From W1P20-047 sp051878795 (GTDB lineage Bacteria > Actinomycetota > Coriobacteriia > Coriobacteriales > Eggerthellaceae), in NCBI GenBank assembly GCA_051878795.1, contig JBJEKU010000051.1, positions 1 to 14,678 of the forward strand: DNA of 14,678 nucleotides, in the 5' to 3' direction. The notes beneath the pieces were generated by a model. The model saw only the letters and a program-made list of their open reading frames with translations. It searched no databases and was not told the DNA's origin. A program made the translations under genes and the position numbers. Shown here in pieces: positions 13,801 through 14,678 of this stretch (within the stretch, counting starts at the first letter, position 1; every line of letters starts with the position of its first letter).

Positions 13801-14277
13801 GGCCGCGTGGACAAGTGCGATCTGCTGCCGCCGGCGCTTTCGGATATCACGGTGAATATCCCCGCGCATGCCTACATTCCCGAAGAGTACATCCGCGAGG
13901 CCGACGAGCGCGTGATGCTGTACCGCAAGATCGCGGCGGCCGATGAGGTGGAGGTGGTGGACCAGCTGCGCGAGGCGACCTTCCAGCGCTGGCCCCAGAT
14001 GCCCCAGGCGACTGAGAACCTGTTCATGAAGGCGCGTGTGAAGGCGCTGGCGAACCAGATGAAGGTTTCCACCATCACGGTGGTGGCGGGCAAGCTGAAC
14101 GTGGAGCCGGTGGCGAAGCCGGGCGGCGACCTATGGGCGGGCCTGCGACGTGCGAAGGCGCGTTACGTGTCGCAGAGCAAGAAGCTGCAGGTGCCCTTGA
14201 AGCACTTCGGCCTGGCCGAAGACGGCAGCCTGCTGGAAGCGGTGTACTGCCTGCTAAAGGATATCAGCGAACAGTAG
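10816..14277 (+). CDS. mfd: Transcription-repair coupling factor
   Basis: 1153 residues, the usual full length; the ATG at 10816 has GAAGGAG 5 bases upstream. Mfd binds RNA polymerase stalled at DNA damage, removes it by forward translocation and recruits UvrA for nucleotide excision repair. The N-terminal UvrB-like part (about 1-340) is followed by the RNA-polymerase-interacting domain from about 484 (FKPGDYVVHSAHG, then DKLYVPVEQLDRVTRY). The helicase part has Walker A GDVGFGKTE (635-643; K641), DEEQ (736-739), LSATPIPRTM and GRVGRSS (908-914). The translocation (TRG) region LEIRGAGDMLGAEQSG and the C-terminal UvrA-control domain (about 1000-1110) are present. No defects seen. It appears to be transcribed alone from the leader it faces nth across. 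Confidence 0.98.
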   Translation: MLINALAFRMEKSPDVKAFWEKLDSGEDGTLAVASSARPFLMAARFARSPQPTLVVVAGEDAAADFARNVAAYVGEENVLRYFERSDFPFNAKPSDPHQVACRMEALHALVEGQKAIVVASARSLLRCLPPVGNQPYLPLDFECGRDVGDSEHPDLTDYESIPFALEAAGYQNTGELDGPGTYCVRGGTVDVYPGNLHYPVRIDCFGDEVDEIRRIVPSTGQTISSLQRVRIYPVREFKPTRKAIARAKDALYNPAQCNPALRELLEKLQGGVFEPGSDALLPYLFEKPASLGEYLRPNTLSVLSEPRALFDDALRAHEEICARAKGSGIAVEGLFMAAPQLNFGSNQRCNYLSIMRVGGDVDAELPVKRTDVAGNPEKIFGKFRNLIDAGFMVVFSVPNYRAREDMKLACVDHSLPIVEALDVNNSAPDRLRSGVVNIVDVDVPLGLIIPKAKLALVSINDTRGSTALRTGKRVDVTEITFPFKPGDYVVHSAHGIALFKDIIRQEVGGVMRDYLLLEYAEDDKLYVPVEQLDRVTRYVGPEGGSPRLTRLNTSDWSRALNKARKASKKLAFDLVDVYTRRAATQGYRYSPDTPWQREMEESFPYQETPDQLAAIADIKADMQSARPMDRLVCGDVGFGKTEVALRAAFKATQDNKQVMVLCPTTILAQQHFTTFNDRFAPFGVKVEVLSRFRTPAQTEAALAGFADGSVQVLVGTHRLLSRDVNPHDLGLVIIDEEQRFGVGHKEQMKNLRESIDVLTLSATPIPRTMQMSLSGVREMSLIMTPPDERRPVEVKVGEWDPDVVSGAICRELDRHGQVYYVSNRVKSIQDAAERVQQAAPEARVGIAHGQMSKEQLESVMEEFSAGNLDVMVATTIIESGIDNPHTNTLIIEDAHRLGLAQMYQLKGRVGRSSLQAYAYFMFPEEIPLTEEAMARLTAIDEHQELGSGMRIAMRDLEIRGAGDMLGAEQSGNMSAVGFDLFAQMLAEAVNATREGRVDKCDLLPPALSDITVNIPAHAYIPEEYIREADERVMLYRKIAAADEVEVVDQLREATFQRWPQMPQATENLFMKARVKALANQMKVSTITVVAGKLNVEPVAKPGGDLWAGLRRAKARYVSQSKKLQVPLKHFGLAEDGSLLEAVYCLLKDISEQ

Positions 14278-14347
14278 GGAGCACGGCTTGGCTGCGGCTG
14301 CGGTTTTGTTGATGATACAGCTGTAAAATCCCACCGAATGGCTAGAA

Positions 14348-14377
14348 CGCGAAGGACTCCGCACGGGGTCCTTCGTG
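14348..14377 (+). terminator. Strong hairpin downstream of mfd
   Basis: Arms 14348-14361 and 14364-14377 (core CGAAGGAC with GTCCTTCG, two G-U pairs) form a nearly loopless dyad about 70 bases past the mfd stop. No U tract follows, so it is either a tail-less terminator or a different structured element. Confidence 0.5.
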
Positions 14378-14500
14378 CATCTGGCGCGCTGATTGGAATC
14401 GGTAGAAAAGGGTACAGGATGTGCGCCTTTCCCCAGTTTGCGGTCAGCGCAGGGTGGATGCTTTGGAACCTATTAGGTTTTGGTCGTGAAGGGGGAATGG

Positions 14501-14523
14501 AAAGGAGCCCCGTTTGGGGCTCC
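14501..14523 (-). terminator. Terminator of the cell-wall-binding repeat gene
   Basis: A perfect 8-bp stem, GGAGCCCC (14504-14511) with GGGGCTCC (14516-14523), and a 4-base loop. On the minus strand it is followed by TTTCC. It lies about 41 bases past the stop at 14565. Confidence 0.65.
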
Positions 14524-14564
14524 ATACGATTGGTGTTTTCGGTTGTGCGGTTTATTGAGGAGGT

Positions 14565-14678
14565 TTACTTACGCCAAACGCCATTCGAATCGAAGTAATA
14601 CCATTTTCCGTCGATTTTCTGCCATCCAGTGAGCATCTTGCCGGTCGACTTGCTCAGATAGTACCAATTACCTCCCTT
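14565..14678 (-). CDS. C-terminal end of a choline-binding-type cell-wall repeat protein (partial)
   Basis: 37 residues plus stop, open at the right edge. NWYYLSKSTGKMLTGWQ followed by KIDGKWYYFDSNGVWRK is a textbook cell-wall-binding repeat (GW..xxGxWYYFxxxGxM type, PF01473): one whole repeat and the end of another. Such repeats sit at the C-terminus of secreted hydrolases, adhesins and glucan-binding proteins, where they bind choline or other wall polymers. The catalytic or adhesive part lies outside the window, so the function is unknown. Ending directly after a repeat is typical. The hairpin at 14501-14523 closes the transcript. Confidence 0.85.
   Translation of the reverse strand, partial: KGGNWYYLSKSTGKMLTGWQKIDGKWYYFDSNGVWRK

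Noticed and set aside
12079..13869. 596-codon open frame on the minus strand within mfd
   Set aside because: His-rich antisense shadow of a gene that is certain on the plus strand.
14348..14377. tRNA-like or T-box-like fold after mfd
   Set aside because: It is a single near-loopless dyad with no T-arm, anticodon arm or specifier structure.
14338..14598. 86-codon plus-strand frame after mfd
   Set aside because: It runs through two hairpins and the antisense of the cell-wall repeat gene, and has no ribosome binding site.
1..14678. CRISPR array
   Set aside because: No regularly spaced direct repeats were seen anywhere in the window.

Overview
The window looks like the chromosome of a high-GC Gram-positive bacterium, most likely Coriobacteriia, family Eggerthellaceae (Slackia, Eggerthella or Adlercreutzia type). 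This is an inference from GC-rich codon use, strong AGGAGG-type ribosome binding sites, a CISM-type molybdopterin oxidoreductase, an S26B (SipW-type) signal peptidase beside a TasA-like secreted protein, and choline-binding-type cell-wall repeats. No rRNA or tRNA is visible, so the genus cannot be fixed.

Region 1 (1-2350) is an accessory, more AT-rich strip. From the left edge it holds a frameshifted DUF4238 gene, an Abi_2 (AbiD/AbiF-type, HEPN) abortive-infection gene, a 48-codon relic that looks like an IS66 accessory gene, and a 69-residue hydrophobic peptide gene. Two loci here look like RNA-controlled systems. A near-consensus promoter inside the 3' end of the abi gene should make a short two-hairpin RNA just past the gene. 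The small hydrophobic gene is framed by a 25-bp (three-block) inverted repeat and carries an antisense promoter and a terminator-like hairpin, as in a type I toxin-antitoxin locus.

Region 2 (2380-6356) is core and surface functions: pheA (prephenate dehydratase) on the minus strand with a strong terminator; divergently, a SipW-type signal peptidase overlapping by ATGA with a TasA-like anchored protein that is its probable substrate; then a DUF6273 protein with its own promoter.

Region 3 (6360-9910) begins with a molybdopterin oxidoreductase broken by an internal out-of-frame deletion that removes the region expected to bind molybdenum. Convergent to it are a small membrane protein gene and a 29-residue peptide gene. 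A cysteine-rich orphan of 120 residues follows, then a perfect 26-bp palindrome.

Region 4 (9953-14678) is DNA repair: nth (endonuclease III, minus) and mfd (transcription-repair coupling factor, plus) are divergent and separated by a leader with a promoter and a terminator-like hairpin. At the right edge is the C-terminal end of a cell-wall-binding repeat protein on the minus strand.
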